Assembly: GCF_022549215.1 (NCBI RefSeq)
Contig: NZ_JAKZFC010000001.1
Location: 434,001-498,000 of the forward strand
From: Solibacillus palustris
GTDB lineage: Bacteria > Bacillota > Bacilli > Bacillales_A > Planococcaceae
Direction: 5' to 3'
DNA: 64,000 bases
Part shown: positions 37,514-45,184 of the stretch, piece by piece
Numbering within the stretch: the first letter of the stretch is position 1
Layout: each line of letters opens with the position of its first letter
The notes under the pieces: generated by a model
Seen by the model: the letters and a program-made list of their open reading frames with translations, nothing else
What the model was told of the DNA's origin: nothing
Databases searched by the model: none
Program-made: the position numbers and the translations under genes

Positions 37514-38399
37514 AACGCTCGTACGCCATTTTAGAGAAAGCTTTAAATCATTAGGACGTAATAGCTGGATGACAATTGCATCAGTCAGTGCTGTAACGGT
37601 AACATTACTATTAGTCGGTGTTTTTTCAGTCATTATGATGAACTTAAATAAAGTAGCATCAGACTTAGAAAACGATGTTGAAATTCGAGTGATGATTGAT
37701 ATCATTTCAGATGAAACACAAATAGATATAGTAGAAAATCAGCTCATAGATAAGATTCAAGGAATGCCAGATGTTGAGGAAGTTACATATTCTTCAAAAG
37801 AAGAAGAATTAAATAAATTAATAAAAGATTTTGGTGATGAATTAAGCCTATTCGAACAAAATAACCCACTTTACAACGTGTTATATGTTAAGGCGGTTGA
37901 CCCATTAAAAACAGCAGAAGTGGCGAAGCAAATTGATAGCTTCGACAATACACAGGAAGTTGTATATGGAGAAGGAAAAGTTGAAAAGCTATTTAACGTT
38001 TTAGCGATTGCTCGTAATGTTGGGCTTGTTTTAATTTTAGGGTTATTATTTACAGCGATGTTCTTAATTTCGAATACAATTCGTATTACGATCATTGCAC
38101 GTAAAGATGAAATTGAAATTATGAAATTAGTAGGGGCGACAAATTCATTTGTGCGCATTCCATTTGTATTAGAAGGTATGTGGCTAGGCATTATCGGCTC
38201 GATTATTCCAATTACTGTCGTATCCTTTGCTTACTATAAAATTCATGAATTATTAGCACCACGCTTAAAAGGCGAGTTATTCCAAATTTTAGACACAATG
38301 CCATTACTGTTCCAAGTGAATGGCCTGATTTTATTAATAGGTATTTTCATCGGTATATGGGGCAGCTTTATGTCGGTACGCAAGTTTTTAAAGATTTAA
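37503..38399 (+). CDS. ftsX: FtsX, cell-division ABC transporter permease
   Basis: The 298-residue protein has an N-terminal cytoplasmic helix (RHFRESFKSLGRN), a first membrane span about residues 21-43, a large extracellular domain and three further spans in the C-terminal half. It passes the FtsE ATPase signal to cell-wall hydrolases outside the membrane. ATG 37503 fits the B. subtilis N-terminus and has GGGGGTGA 8 nt upstream; an ATG at 37497 is too near the RBS. Confidence 0.95.
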   Translation: MKARTLVRHFRESFKSLGRNSWMTIASVSAVTVTLLLVGVFSVIMMNLNKVASDLENDVEIRVMIDIISDETQIDIVENQLIDKIQGMPDVEEVTYSSKEEELNKLIKDFGDELSLFEQNNPLYNVLYVKAVDPLKTAEVAKQIDSFDNTQEVVYGEGKVEKLFNVLAIARNVGLVLILGLLFTAMFLISNTIRITIIARKDEIEIMKLVGATNSFVRIPFVLEGMWLGIIGSIIPITVVSFAYYKIHELLAPRLKGELFQILDTMPLLFQVNGLILLIGIFIGIWGSFMSVRKFLKI

Positions 38400-38416
38400 C
38401 TTACTTTAGCAAATTC

Positions 38417-38451
38417 TTTTTGTACCAGAGGCAAAGCGACAGGTACAGAAG
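38417..38451. repeat. REP-like palindrome, copy 2
   Basis: TTTTTGTACC and GGTACAGAAG pair (with two wobbles) around a 15-nt loop AGAGGCAAAGCGACA. The stem differs from the copy at 7587-7617 in matched fashion (GTGCC/GGCAC there, GTACC/GGTAC here). Confidence 0.6.
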
Positions 38452-38593
38452 ACCTTACTTCTACAAGTGTGAGATACATGCAACATGAAAGCAGATATTC
38501 TACTAGGGAATATCACAAATACTGCACAAGCTCAAAAAACGCATCTAAGACAATCGTAAAAAAATAATTAGGCGTTTAGGGGGAATTTAATTT

Positions 38594-39880
38594 TTGAAGA
38601 AGCAAAATACACGTTCATTTAAACTACTGGCTGTATTATTCGCATGCGTATTATTCATTCAAATGCCAGCAGCCTATGCAGCTAGTTTAAGTGATTTGAA
38701 AAAAGAACGTAGCGAGCTTGAGGCTCAGAAAAAAGCATTAAATAATTCGTTACAGCAAAAAGCAAGTGAATTAAAATCCAATCAAAATAAACAACAGCAA
38801 ATCATAACCCAATTGGAGCAAATTGGTACAAAGATCGATCAAACTAATCAAGAGATTGCGGTAGTAAAGCTTGATATTGAAATCGCGAATCAAGAAATTG
38901 CTGCGTTAGAACAAAGTATCGCAGAGCTACAAGAAAAAATAGATCAACGTGATGCGCTATTACGTGAGCGTGCACGTGCGATTCAAACAGGTGGTACAGT
39001 TAGCTATATTGACGTATTACTAGGAGCAAATAGCTTCGTAGATTTTATCGACCGTTTCTCAGCGGTAAGTACATTAATGGATGCCGACCGCCAAATTATG
39101 CGTGAGCAAAAAGAAGACCAAGAAAAGCTAGAAATTCAAAAGGCTGATCTACTTGTAAAAAAGGCAGATTTAGAAGCGAATAAAGCGCAGCTAGAAAAAT
39201 TAAGAGCAAATCTTGAAGAGCAAAAGAAAGAGAAAAATAAATTAGTAGACGAGCTAGAAAAAGAGGAAGCGCGTTTACATGAACAAAAAGAATCAATCGA
39301 AACACATCTTGAAGAAAACATTGAGCTAAGTAAAGAATTAGAAAGCGAAATTATGGCAGAGCAACGACGCCAAGCTGAAATTGCACGTAAAAAGGCATTA
39401 GAGGCAGCAGCGAAAAAGAAACAGGAAAATAATGCATCATCGTCAGGGAATTTACCAACAGTGTCAGCAGGTACATGGACAAGACCAGCTGCTGGCCGCT
39501 ATACTTCAGGCTTTGGAGGGCGTGATATTGGTCCAATCGGTAGTAAATATCACTTAGGTGTTGATATCGCGAACTCAATCGGCACACCAGTAGTCGCAGC
39601 AGCGGATGGGGTAGTATCCTATGTCGGTACAATGAGCGGCTATGGTAAAGTAGTGATGGTGACACACTCATTAGATGGAAAACCTTTTACATCGGTTTAT
39701 GGACACTTAAGTGGCTTTACATCGAGTGTGGGTGATGTTGTATCAAAAGGGGATCAAATTGCGAAAATGGGGAACACAGGTAACTCAACTGGGCCACACG
39801 TGCACTTCGAAATTCACGTAGGTGAGTGGAACGGAAAACGATCAAACGCTGTTAACCCGTTACGTTATATTTCTTTATAA
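38594..39880 (+). CDS. M23 peptidase/murein hydrolase activator with coiled coil
   Basis: The 428-residue protein has a signal peptide (cleavage near AYA-A at about 30), a long coiled coil (about 32-275, rich in E, K, Q) and a C-terminal M23 metallopeptidase domain. The zinc ligands are in HLGVDIA and HVHFEIH. This is the EnvC/PcsB-like layout for proteins driven by FtsEX. In B. subtilis the FtsEX partner CwlO is elsewhere and has NlpC/P60, so the linkage here is suggestive. TTG start at 38594 behind AGGGGGAAT. Confidence 0.88.
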   Translation: MKKQNTRSFKLLAVLFACVLFIQMPAAYAASLSDLKKERSELEAQKKALNNSLQQKASELKSNQNKQQQIITQLEQIGTKIDQTNQEIAVVKLDIEIANQEIAALEQSIAELQEKIDQRDALLRERARAIQTGGTVSYIDVLLGANSFVDFIDRFSAVSTLMDADRQIMREQKEDQEKLEIQKADLLVKKADLEANKAQLEKLRANLEEQKKEKNKLVDELEKEEARLHEQKESIETHLEENIELSKELESEIMAEQRRQAEIARKKALEAAAKKKQENNASSSGNLPTVSAGTWTRPAAGRYTSGFGGRDIGPIGSKYHLGVDIANSIGTPVVAAADGVVSYVGTMSGYGKVVMVTHSLDGKPFTSVYGHLSGFTSSVGDVVSKGDQIAKMGNTGNSTGPHVHFEIHVGEWNGKRSNAVNPLRYISL

Positions 39881-39888
39881 GAATAAAC

Positions 39889-39927
39889 AAAAGGCAAAAC
39901 TTCGAATTTTTGGAGTTTTGCCTTTTT
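39889..39927 (+). terminator. Terminator after the M23 gene
   Basis: AAAAGGCAAAACTTC pairs with GAGTTTTGCCTTTT (one wobble) and a T-run follows. Confidence 0.88.
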
Positions 39928-39992
39928 CTTTTGAATATTTTGTTAAAAGTTATGATATGGTACTACTAGAAACTGAGGACGGGGTGTAAAAC

Positions 39993-40565
39993 ATGAAAAA
40001 GAATATCGGCATCCTCATCGTTTTAGTGCTAGTTATAACGATGATTGGTACTTATATAAAAAAAGAGCTAGATGAAGACAAGAAAATTAGTGAGCAAGTG
40101 ATGGGGAAAGAAGTCCCGTTAGATGAAACAATTGGCTTAGAAAAAGGAAACATTGCACCAGATTTTACATTGTATAATTTGGATGGAAAGCCACTTACAT
40201 TATCAGATTTAAAGGGGAAGCGTGTTGTTTTAAATTTCTGGACAACATGGTGTCCACCGTGTAAGGCTGAGATGCCGCATATGCAGGAATATTACGAAAA
40301 ATATAAAGAAGAGGACAATGTCGAAATTGTTGGCGTGAATGTAACCTATGATAGAGAAAAGGTTGAACGTGTTGAACAGTTTTTAAAAAGCTACAACATT
40401 ACCTTTCCAATTGTGTTAGAGCCAGACGGGTCAGTTACCTCACAATATAAAATTATTACGATTCCAACGACGTTTATGATTGATACAGAAGGACGCATCC
40501 AAAAGCAAATTATTGGTCCGCTTGATTTAGAAACATTGCGTGATAATGTGACACAGTTAAATTAA
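39993..40565 (+). CDS. ResA/TlpA-like thiol-disulfide oxidoreductase
   Basis: The 190-residue protein has an N-terminal membrane anchor (residues 5-20) and an extracellular AhpC/TSA-thioredoxin fold with the active site WCPPC at 86-90 and a cis-proline loop IPTTF. Such proteins reduce disulfides on the outer face of the membrane, for example in cytochrome c maturation. No ccd or res genes are adjacent, so the substrate is unknown. Confidence 0.88.
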   Translation: MKKNIGILIVLVLVITMIGTYIKKELDEDKKISEQVMGKEVPLDETIGLEKGNIAPDFTLYNLDGKPLTLSDLKGKRVVLNFWTTWCPPCKAEMPHMQEYYEKYKEEDNVEIVGVNVTYDREKVERVEQFLKSYNITFPIVLEPDGSVTSQYKIITIPTTFMIDTEGRIQKQIIGPLDLETLRDNVTQLN

Positions 40566-40574
40566 TTCTATAAC

Positions 40575-40703
40575 GAGCATTTTTCAATTTAAAAGTTGAA
40601 GGCAAGTGCCTTTATCTAATAAAATTCGCTGTCATGGCGTAGCCCGCCAAAATAAGTGGAATGCACTTAATCCATTTCTTGTTAGTAAATTTACTCAATG
40701 TTA
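40575..40703. repeat. Intergenic repeat, intact copy upstream of ctpB
   Basis: About 129 bp. Its left half (40575-40628) matches 42307-42360 and its right half (about 40631-40703) matches 42835-42908, so both halves flank ctpB in the same order. The right half holds GTAGCCCGCCAAAA and the AT-rich GTTAGTAAATTTACTCAATG. No gene is seen. Confidence 0.75.
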
Positions 40704-40835
40704 GTTAAATTAATTTTCGAAAATAGTATTCCTAAAAAACAGAAATAGTTTAACTATCAATAAAAATTTGATTCGACTTAAGTAGTATGAAATGATTCTT
40801 TGCTTCATAAGTTTTTATGGAGTGGAGGGAAGTTC

Positions 40836-42266
40836 GTGCGAAAAAGTCGAATTTTTTTATTGTTGGTAGCTATGCTCATTATTGTCGGCATTGGATATGG
40901 TTATAACGAGTTGCAAACAAAGGACCAAAAAAAGGTACAGGCGGATTTTGCGGTGGTAAATGAGTTACATGACCTAATTACAACTGAAACGGTGTATGAC
41001 ATTACGTCAGAAAAATTAGTCGAAGGTGCGCTGCGGGGAATGGCGGATGCAATAAATGATCCATATAGTACGTACTATACGGAACAAGAAGCTGCGTTTC
41101 ATAAGCAAACATTGGCAAGTGAACGGGTTGGTATCGGGGTGGAGTTATCAGAAGTGAACGGGAAATTCATTGTTGTAGCACCAGTGAAAGCTTCACCGGC
41201 AGAAAAAGCAGGAATTCGTCCGCTAGATGAGCTTGTTCAAGTGAATGAAACTAGGCTAGAAGGAAAGACATTCAGTGAAGTGATGAAACTAATGCAAGGG
41301 AAAGAAGGGGAAAAACTAGAGCTCGTACTGTTTCGACCAGAGTTAGATAGTCATTTGAAGCTATCAGTAAAGCGTGAGAAGCTTAAAAATACAACTGTCC
41401 AAACACAATTACTTGATGTTGAAGGCGTAAAAATTGGGTATGTGATTGTTTCACTATTTGCTGAAAAAACGGCTGAAGAATGGAAAAATGCATTGGACAT
41501 ATTGTTCACTAAGGATATTGAAGGCTTAATCATTGATGTGCGCGATAACCCAGGTGGCTATTTACATAGCGTTGCACAAATGATGAGTATGTTTGATCAA
41601 AAAGAATCTATTTTTGCTTATATGCAAAATCATGATGGAGCAACAGAGCCGCTGAAAACAAAAGCAAATGAAGCATTTGAGCCATATGCAAAGCAGTTAA
41701 AGTCAATGCCAATTACGATTTTACAAAATGAAGGCAGTGCTTCAGCGAGTGAAGTGTTTGCTGGCGCATTGCAAGATTGGAAACGTGCAACGCTAATTGG
41801 TGTGACAAGCTTCGGAAAAGGAACTGTACAACAAACTTGGGAACTACAAAATGGTGGAGAAGTCAAGCTCTCAACAAATAAATGGCTGACACCTTCTAAG
41901 CGTTGGATACATCAAGTAGGGATTGAACCAGATCTTGAAGTGAAGCAGCACCCGCTATATAAAATGGAAATGAAAGTGCTCAAAGGCCGTTTTGAAGTGG
42001 GGGAATATGGTGAAGAAGTGGCATATACTCAACGAGTGCTAAGTGAATTAGGATACAATATTGCACGTACAGATGGTTTTTATGATATGGATATGGCAAA
42101 TGAAGTTGAAAAGTTCCGTAAGAAATATGATTTACAAGATGGTAGGCATTTAGATGAGGTATTTTTCCGAGAGCTCACTATGCAGCTTCAAAAATTTAAA
42201 CAAGACCCAGTGAATGATATGCAATTGCAAATGGGTGTGAGCTATATCATGCATCAATTGGAGTAA
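40836..42266 (+). CDS. ctpB: CtpB, S41 carboxyl-terminal processing protease
   Basis: The 476-residue protein is a membrane-anchored serine protease (span 5-22) with a PDZ domain (about 95-165) and an S41 peptidase domain. Catalytic Ser303 is in EGSASASE, Lys328 in FGKGTVQ and Gln332 follows, 25 and 29 residues after the serine as in the family. A peptidoglycan-binding-like domain with GEYGEEVAYTQRVL is at the C-terminus. In B. subtilis CtpB cuts SpoIVFA to activate SigK. GTG 40836 is chosen because GTGGAGGG is upstream. It precedes minJ, as in B. subtilis. Confidence 0.92.
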   Translation: MRKSRIFLLLVAMLIIVGIGYGYNELQTKDQKKVQADFAVVNELHDLITTETVYDITSEKLVEGALRGMADAINDPYSTYYTEQEAAFHKQTLASERVGIGVELSEVNGKFIVVAPVKASPAEKAGIRPLDELVQVNETRLEGKTFSEVMKLMQGKEGEKLELVLFRPELDSHLKLSVKREKLKNTTVQTQLLDVEGVKIGYVIVSLFAEKTAEEWKNALDILFTKDIEGLIIDVRDNPGGYLHSVAQMMSMFDQKESIFAYMQNHDGATEPLKTKANEAFEPYAKQLKSMPITILQNEGSASASEVFAGALQDWKRATLIGVTSFGKGTVQQTWELQNGGEVKLSTNKWLTPSKRWIHQVGIEPDLEVKQHPLYKMEMKVLKGRFEVGEYGEEVAYTQRVLSELGYNIARTDGFYDMDMANEVEKFRKKYDLQDGRHLDEVFFRELTMQLQKFKQDPVNDMQLQMGVSYIMHQLE

Positions 42267-42306
42267 AAAGGAAATCGTGTATGTGAAATGAATAGAAACT
42301 CACAAT

Positions 42307-42908
42307 GAGTACTTTTCAATACAAAATTTGGAATCAAGTGCGTTTATCTAATAAAATCCGTTCTGCTACGCTACGGGGCATGCTTTCCTGGGGGCGTGGC
42401 TCCAACTAACTATATGCTTGCCACTACGGCGGCAAGCATATAGTGGATTTTACGCGCACGCTTAATCCCCAAGGAGTCAGCCCCTTCGCTTCGCGGCACT
42501 CTACTATAAAACTAGAGTTGGTTTTTATTACAAAGTGTTTGAATGAAGTGTGCTGAATTGAACTTTGTAATTGAAATAAAGTCTACTTTCGTCTAAAAAT
42601 GGATTTATTTTTGTGAAAATAAAAAAGAGCAATTTTTTTACAGAGCTAACATTTAATTTAAGATACCCTATTGTATTAGTGTACTATTTTATTCATCACC
42701 GCCGCCTCGCGATAGCGCAAGCGGCAACATTTTGCGCTCTTAACTATATAGGAAAAAGTACATTTTAATTTGGCGGGCCTTGCATGCGGCATTAAAGACA
42801 GTAGTATGGACACGTACCACGTGGCCATATTGCTGGCATGCCGTAGCCCGCCAAAAATAAGTAACACTGTACTTAATCCATTTTTTGTTAGTAAATTTAC
42901 TCAATGTT
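42307..42908. repeat. Intergenic repeat split by an about 474-bp insertion
   Basis: 42307-42360 and 42835-42908 match the two contiguous halves of the repeat at 40575-40703. The 474 bp between them hold a perfect 13-bp hairpin (42410-42443: CTATATGCTTGCC and GGCAAGCATATAG), GC-rich runs and an inverted repeat TTTGGCGGGC/GCCCGCCAAA near 42772-42856. No ORF with an RBS and homology is seen. This explains most of the 712-bp gap before minJ. Confidence 0.7.
42410..42443. repeat. Perfect 13-bp hairpin within the insertion
   Basis: CTATATGCTTGCC and GGCAAGCATATAG around the 8-nt loop ACTACGGC. Confidence 0.75.
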
Positions 42909-42978
42909 GTAGAAATACAAATAGGACTACGCAATATGAACAGGATTTGATACAATTAGTCGTACGGTAGGTGAGAGC

Positions 42979-44148
42979 ATGGACGAAACAATTATTATAG
43001 AAATTTTAAAAGGTATTGGTCGCTTTTTTATTAATCCACTATTTTATCTAGCACTCATTTCAGCAGTTTTTTTAGGCTATCGTCGTGTAAAACGAGAGCG
43101 TCGCTTTTTTCATATTAGAATTTTAGACGGTTGGTCGGAGCTTAAAAATATGTTATTGATGGGCTTTGTTTTATCGTTGATTATTTCATTATTTAGTGTC
43201 GTAATTGGGTTGACGATCTCACTAGAATTATTAGTAGCGGTATTTTTAATTAGCTTTATTGGCTTAATTGTATTTATGTATCATTTACTTTCGCCAATTA
43301 TACTGATGACGCTCGCATTTTGTGTGATTGTGTGGATGGATTGGCAAAATTGGTCTTATTCTATTTGGGGCGTTGATTTAGCGGCGCGTAATGTTGTCGA
43401 TGGCTTAGTGATAACAGTCCCAGTGCTTGCGGGGCTATTGTTAATGGCAGAAGGAATTTTAATTCGTCGTAACGGGGCAAAGTTTGCATCGCCGATTGTT
43501 GAAACGACAAAGCGCGGTCTAAATGGTATTGGTTATTATAGTAAGCAGCTTTGGTTATTGCCACTTGTGACGATTATTCCGGGTGACGGCATTCAAAGTA
43601 TTGCACCATATTGGCCACAGTTTACGATTGGTGCAGAGCAATTTTCAATTATTGTGTTTCCATTTGTGATTGGATTCCAGCAAATGGTCCGTCAAAAGCT
43701 ACCGATTTATGTGTATCCGAAAATGGGAGAAAGCATTATTTTGACGGGTGAATTGGTATTGATCGTAGGCTTTCTTGCTTACTTCATGCCGGTGCTTGGT
43801 GCAGCTGCATTAGTATTGGGTGCCATTTCACGTACGGTAATTGGTATTTACTATAGTCATTTAGAGGATCGCAATAGCTATGCGGTGATTCGTAGCGATA
43901 AAGGGGTTATGATTGCAGGCGTATTACCGAATTCGCCAGCGCAAAAAATGGGCTTAGTTGCTGGTGAAATTATTAAACGAGTGAATGGGCAGCATGTGTT
44001 GACTGAAGATGAGTTGTATAAAGCATTACAAATTAATGCAGCACATTGTCGTTTAGAAGTGCTCGATCATTCAGGCGAGCTACGTTTAACGCAGCACGTC
44101 GTTCACCGTGAAGATAATCATACTATAGGATTGCTAATTGTAAAATAA
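42979..44148 (+). CDS. minJ: MinJ, topological division-site factor
   Basis: MinJ bridges DivIVA and MinD at the poles and septum. The 389-residue protein has about six to seven membrane spans in residues 15-275 and a C-terminal PDZ domain (about 305-385; MIAGVLPNSPAQKMGLVAGE and IKRVNGQHV). Size and layout match B. subtilis MinJ (YvjD), which also lies after ctpB. RBS GTAGGTGAG. No clear promoter can be picked from the repeat-rich upstream region. Confidence 0.85.
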   Translation: MDETIIIEILKGIGRFFINPLFYLALISAVFLGYRRVKRERRFFHIRILDGWSELKNMLLMGFVLSLIISLFSVVIGLTISLELLVAVFLISFIGLIVFMYHLLSPIILMTLAFCVIVWMDWQNWSYSIWGVDLAARNVVDGLVITVPVLAGLLLMAEGILIRRNGAKFASPIVETTKRGLNGIGYYSKQLWLLPLVTIIPGDGIQSIAPYWPQFTIGAEQFSIIVFPFVIGFQQMVRQKLPIYVYPKMGESIILTGELVLIVGFLAYFMPVLGAAALVLGAISRTVIGIYYSHLEDRNSYAVIRSDKGVMIAGVLPNSPAQKMGLVAGEIIKRVNGQHVLTEDELYKALQINAAHCRLEVLDHSGELRLTQHVVHREDNHTIGLLIVK

Positions 44149-44155
44149 ACAACTA

Positions 44156-44189
44156 GGATTTGTCCGAGAAGTATTTCTGGGACAAATCC
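44156..44189 (+). terminator. Hairpin after minJ
   Basis: GGATTTGTCC and GGACAAATCC form a perfect 10-bp stem around a 14-nt loop, eight bases after the stop codon. There is no strong T-run; the second hairpin of the downstream 3' element may be the terminator. Confidence 0.55.
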
Positions 44190-44218
44190 TTGCGCCGAGG
44201 ATGGTGAGAATTTATTCT

Positions 44219-44310
44219 GACCACCGCAGAAGCACCGCCCTCAAGCGGTTAATTAATACATGAACGAGGGGCTGCCCGGAAAGTATATACTTTTCGGGTA
44301 GCCTCTTTAT
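44219..44310 (+). ncRNA. 3' repeat element with two hairpins, copy A
   Basis: The 85-nt core matches, in reverse complement, the core at 56970-57054. It has a conserved GACCACCGCAGAAGCACCGCC, a small hairpin (ACCGC/GCGGT), conserved TTAATTAATACA, and a terminal stem GCTGCCCGGAAAG/CTTTTCGGGTAGC. It lies about 70 nt after minJ on the same strand. It may be only a mobile terminator-bearing repeat; no proof of an RNA product. Confidence 0.55.
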
Positions 44311-44451
44311 TATGTAAAATGTGTTTTTCTAATTTATTATGTTTATCACTGTTGAGTATTGTGAAGTATGTTACTATAAATGTATCACTAGTTGTTTGAA
44401 TTATTTGAAAGCGTATTAAAAGTTTGCCGTTCATAGCAGGAGTTGGGTTTT

Positions 44452-45066
44452 GTGTTTGATTGGATTAGTATTGATAATGTCGAATTATTGATTGAAAAAT
44501 ATAAATTGCTTGGGCCTTGGTTTAGTGTTTTTTTAACGTCTGTTGAAGCATTTTTACCGTTTCTTCCGCTGTTTGTCATTGTTGTTGCCAATGCTGGTGC
44601 ATACGGATTGTTTTGGGGCTTTATGTTATCGTGGCTTGCAACTGTGGTGGGTTCATATTTATTTTTTTTAATGATTCGTTATTTTGGTAATCATCGACTA
44701 TTACAAAAACTTAAAGGGCAAAAGCAAGTAAAACAGCTGATTCACTGGGTCGATGTACGCGGCTTTACACCGCTTTTTGTGCTGTTATGTTTACCGTTTA
44801 CCCCTATTGTTGTTGTCAATACGGTAGCGGGATTATCACATTTAAAAAAGAAATACTATTTTTTAACGTTACTCATTTCAAAGCCAGTCATGATTTTTTT
44901 AATTAGTTATTTAGGTAGTGACCTACGTGCCATTTTGAGTTCACCTATGAAAATTGTTGTATCCTGTTTGATTATTGCCGTGATTTGGGCACTCGGTAAA
45001 TGGATTGAACGGTATTTAACTAAACGGGTTGAACGTGATTTACGCAATATTAAGTCCCGTAAATAA
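44452..45066 (+). CDS. DedA/TVP38-type membrane protein
   Basis: The 204-residue protein has several spans and the SNARE-associated (VTT) core: FLTSVEAFLPFLPLFVIVV, then an amphipathic G-F-T-P-L re-entrant motif (RGFTPLFVLLCLPFTP) and a terminal span pair. The TVP38/TMEM64 family is tied to lipid handling, but the substrate here is unknown. GTG 44452 is preferred to TTG 44443 because AGCAGGAG abuts the TTG and is 9 nt from the GTG. Confidence 0.85.
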   Translation: MFDWISIDNVELLIEKYKLLGPWFSVFLTSVEAFLPFLPLFVIVVANAGAYGLFWGFMLSWLATVVGSYLFFLMIRYFGNHRLLQKLKGQKQVKQLIHWVDVRGFTPLFVLLCLPFTPIVVVNTVAGLSHLKKKYYFLTLLISKPVMIFLISYLGSDLRAILSSPMKIVVSCLIIAVIWALGKWIERYLTKRVERDLRNIKSRK

Positions 45067-45076
45067 CAAGTGTAAG

Positions 45077-45108
45077 CGCTGCTAATTTAAAAAATAGCAG
45101 CGTTTTTT
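45077..45108 (+). terminator. Terminator before addB
   Basis: CGCTGCTA and TAGCAGCG form a perfect 8-bp stem around a 10-nt loop, followed by TTTTTT. Confidence 0.88.
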
Positions 45109-45184
45109 CCATGGGCGCAGTATTAGATGCACGAACGTGTATTCTTATATTATAATGAGAGTATAAAAAAGTGAGGTGTAGGCG

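Noticed and set aside
42676-42970. Overlapping frames on both strands in the insertion before minJ
   Set aside because: They lie in palindromic repeat sequence, lack an RBS and look like chance frames.
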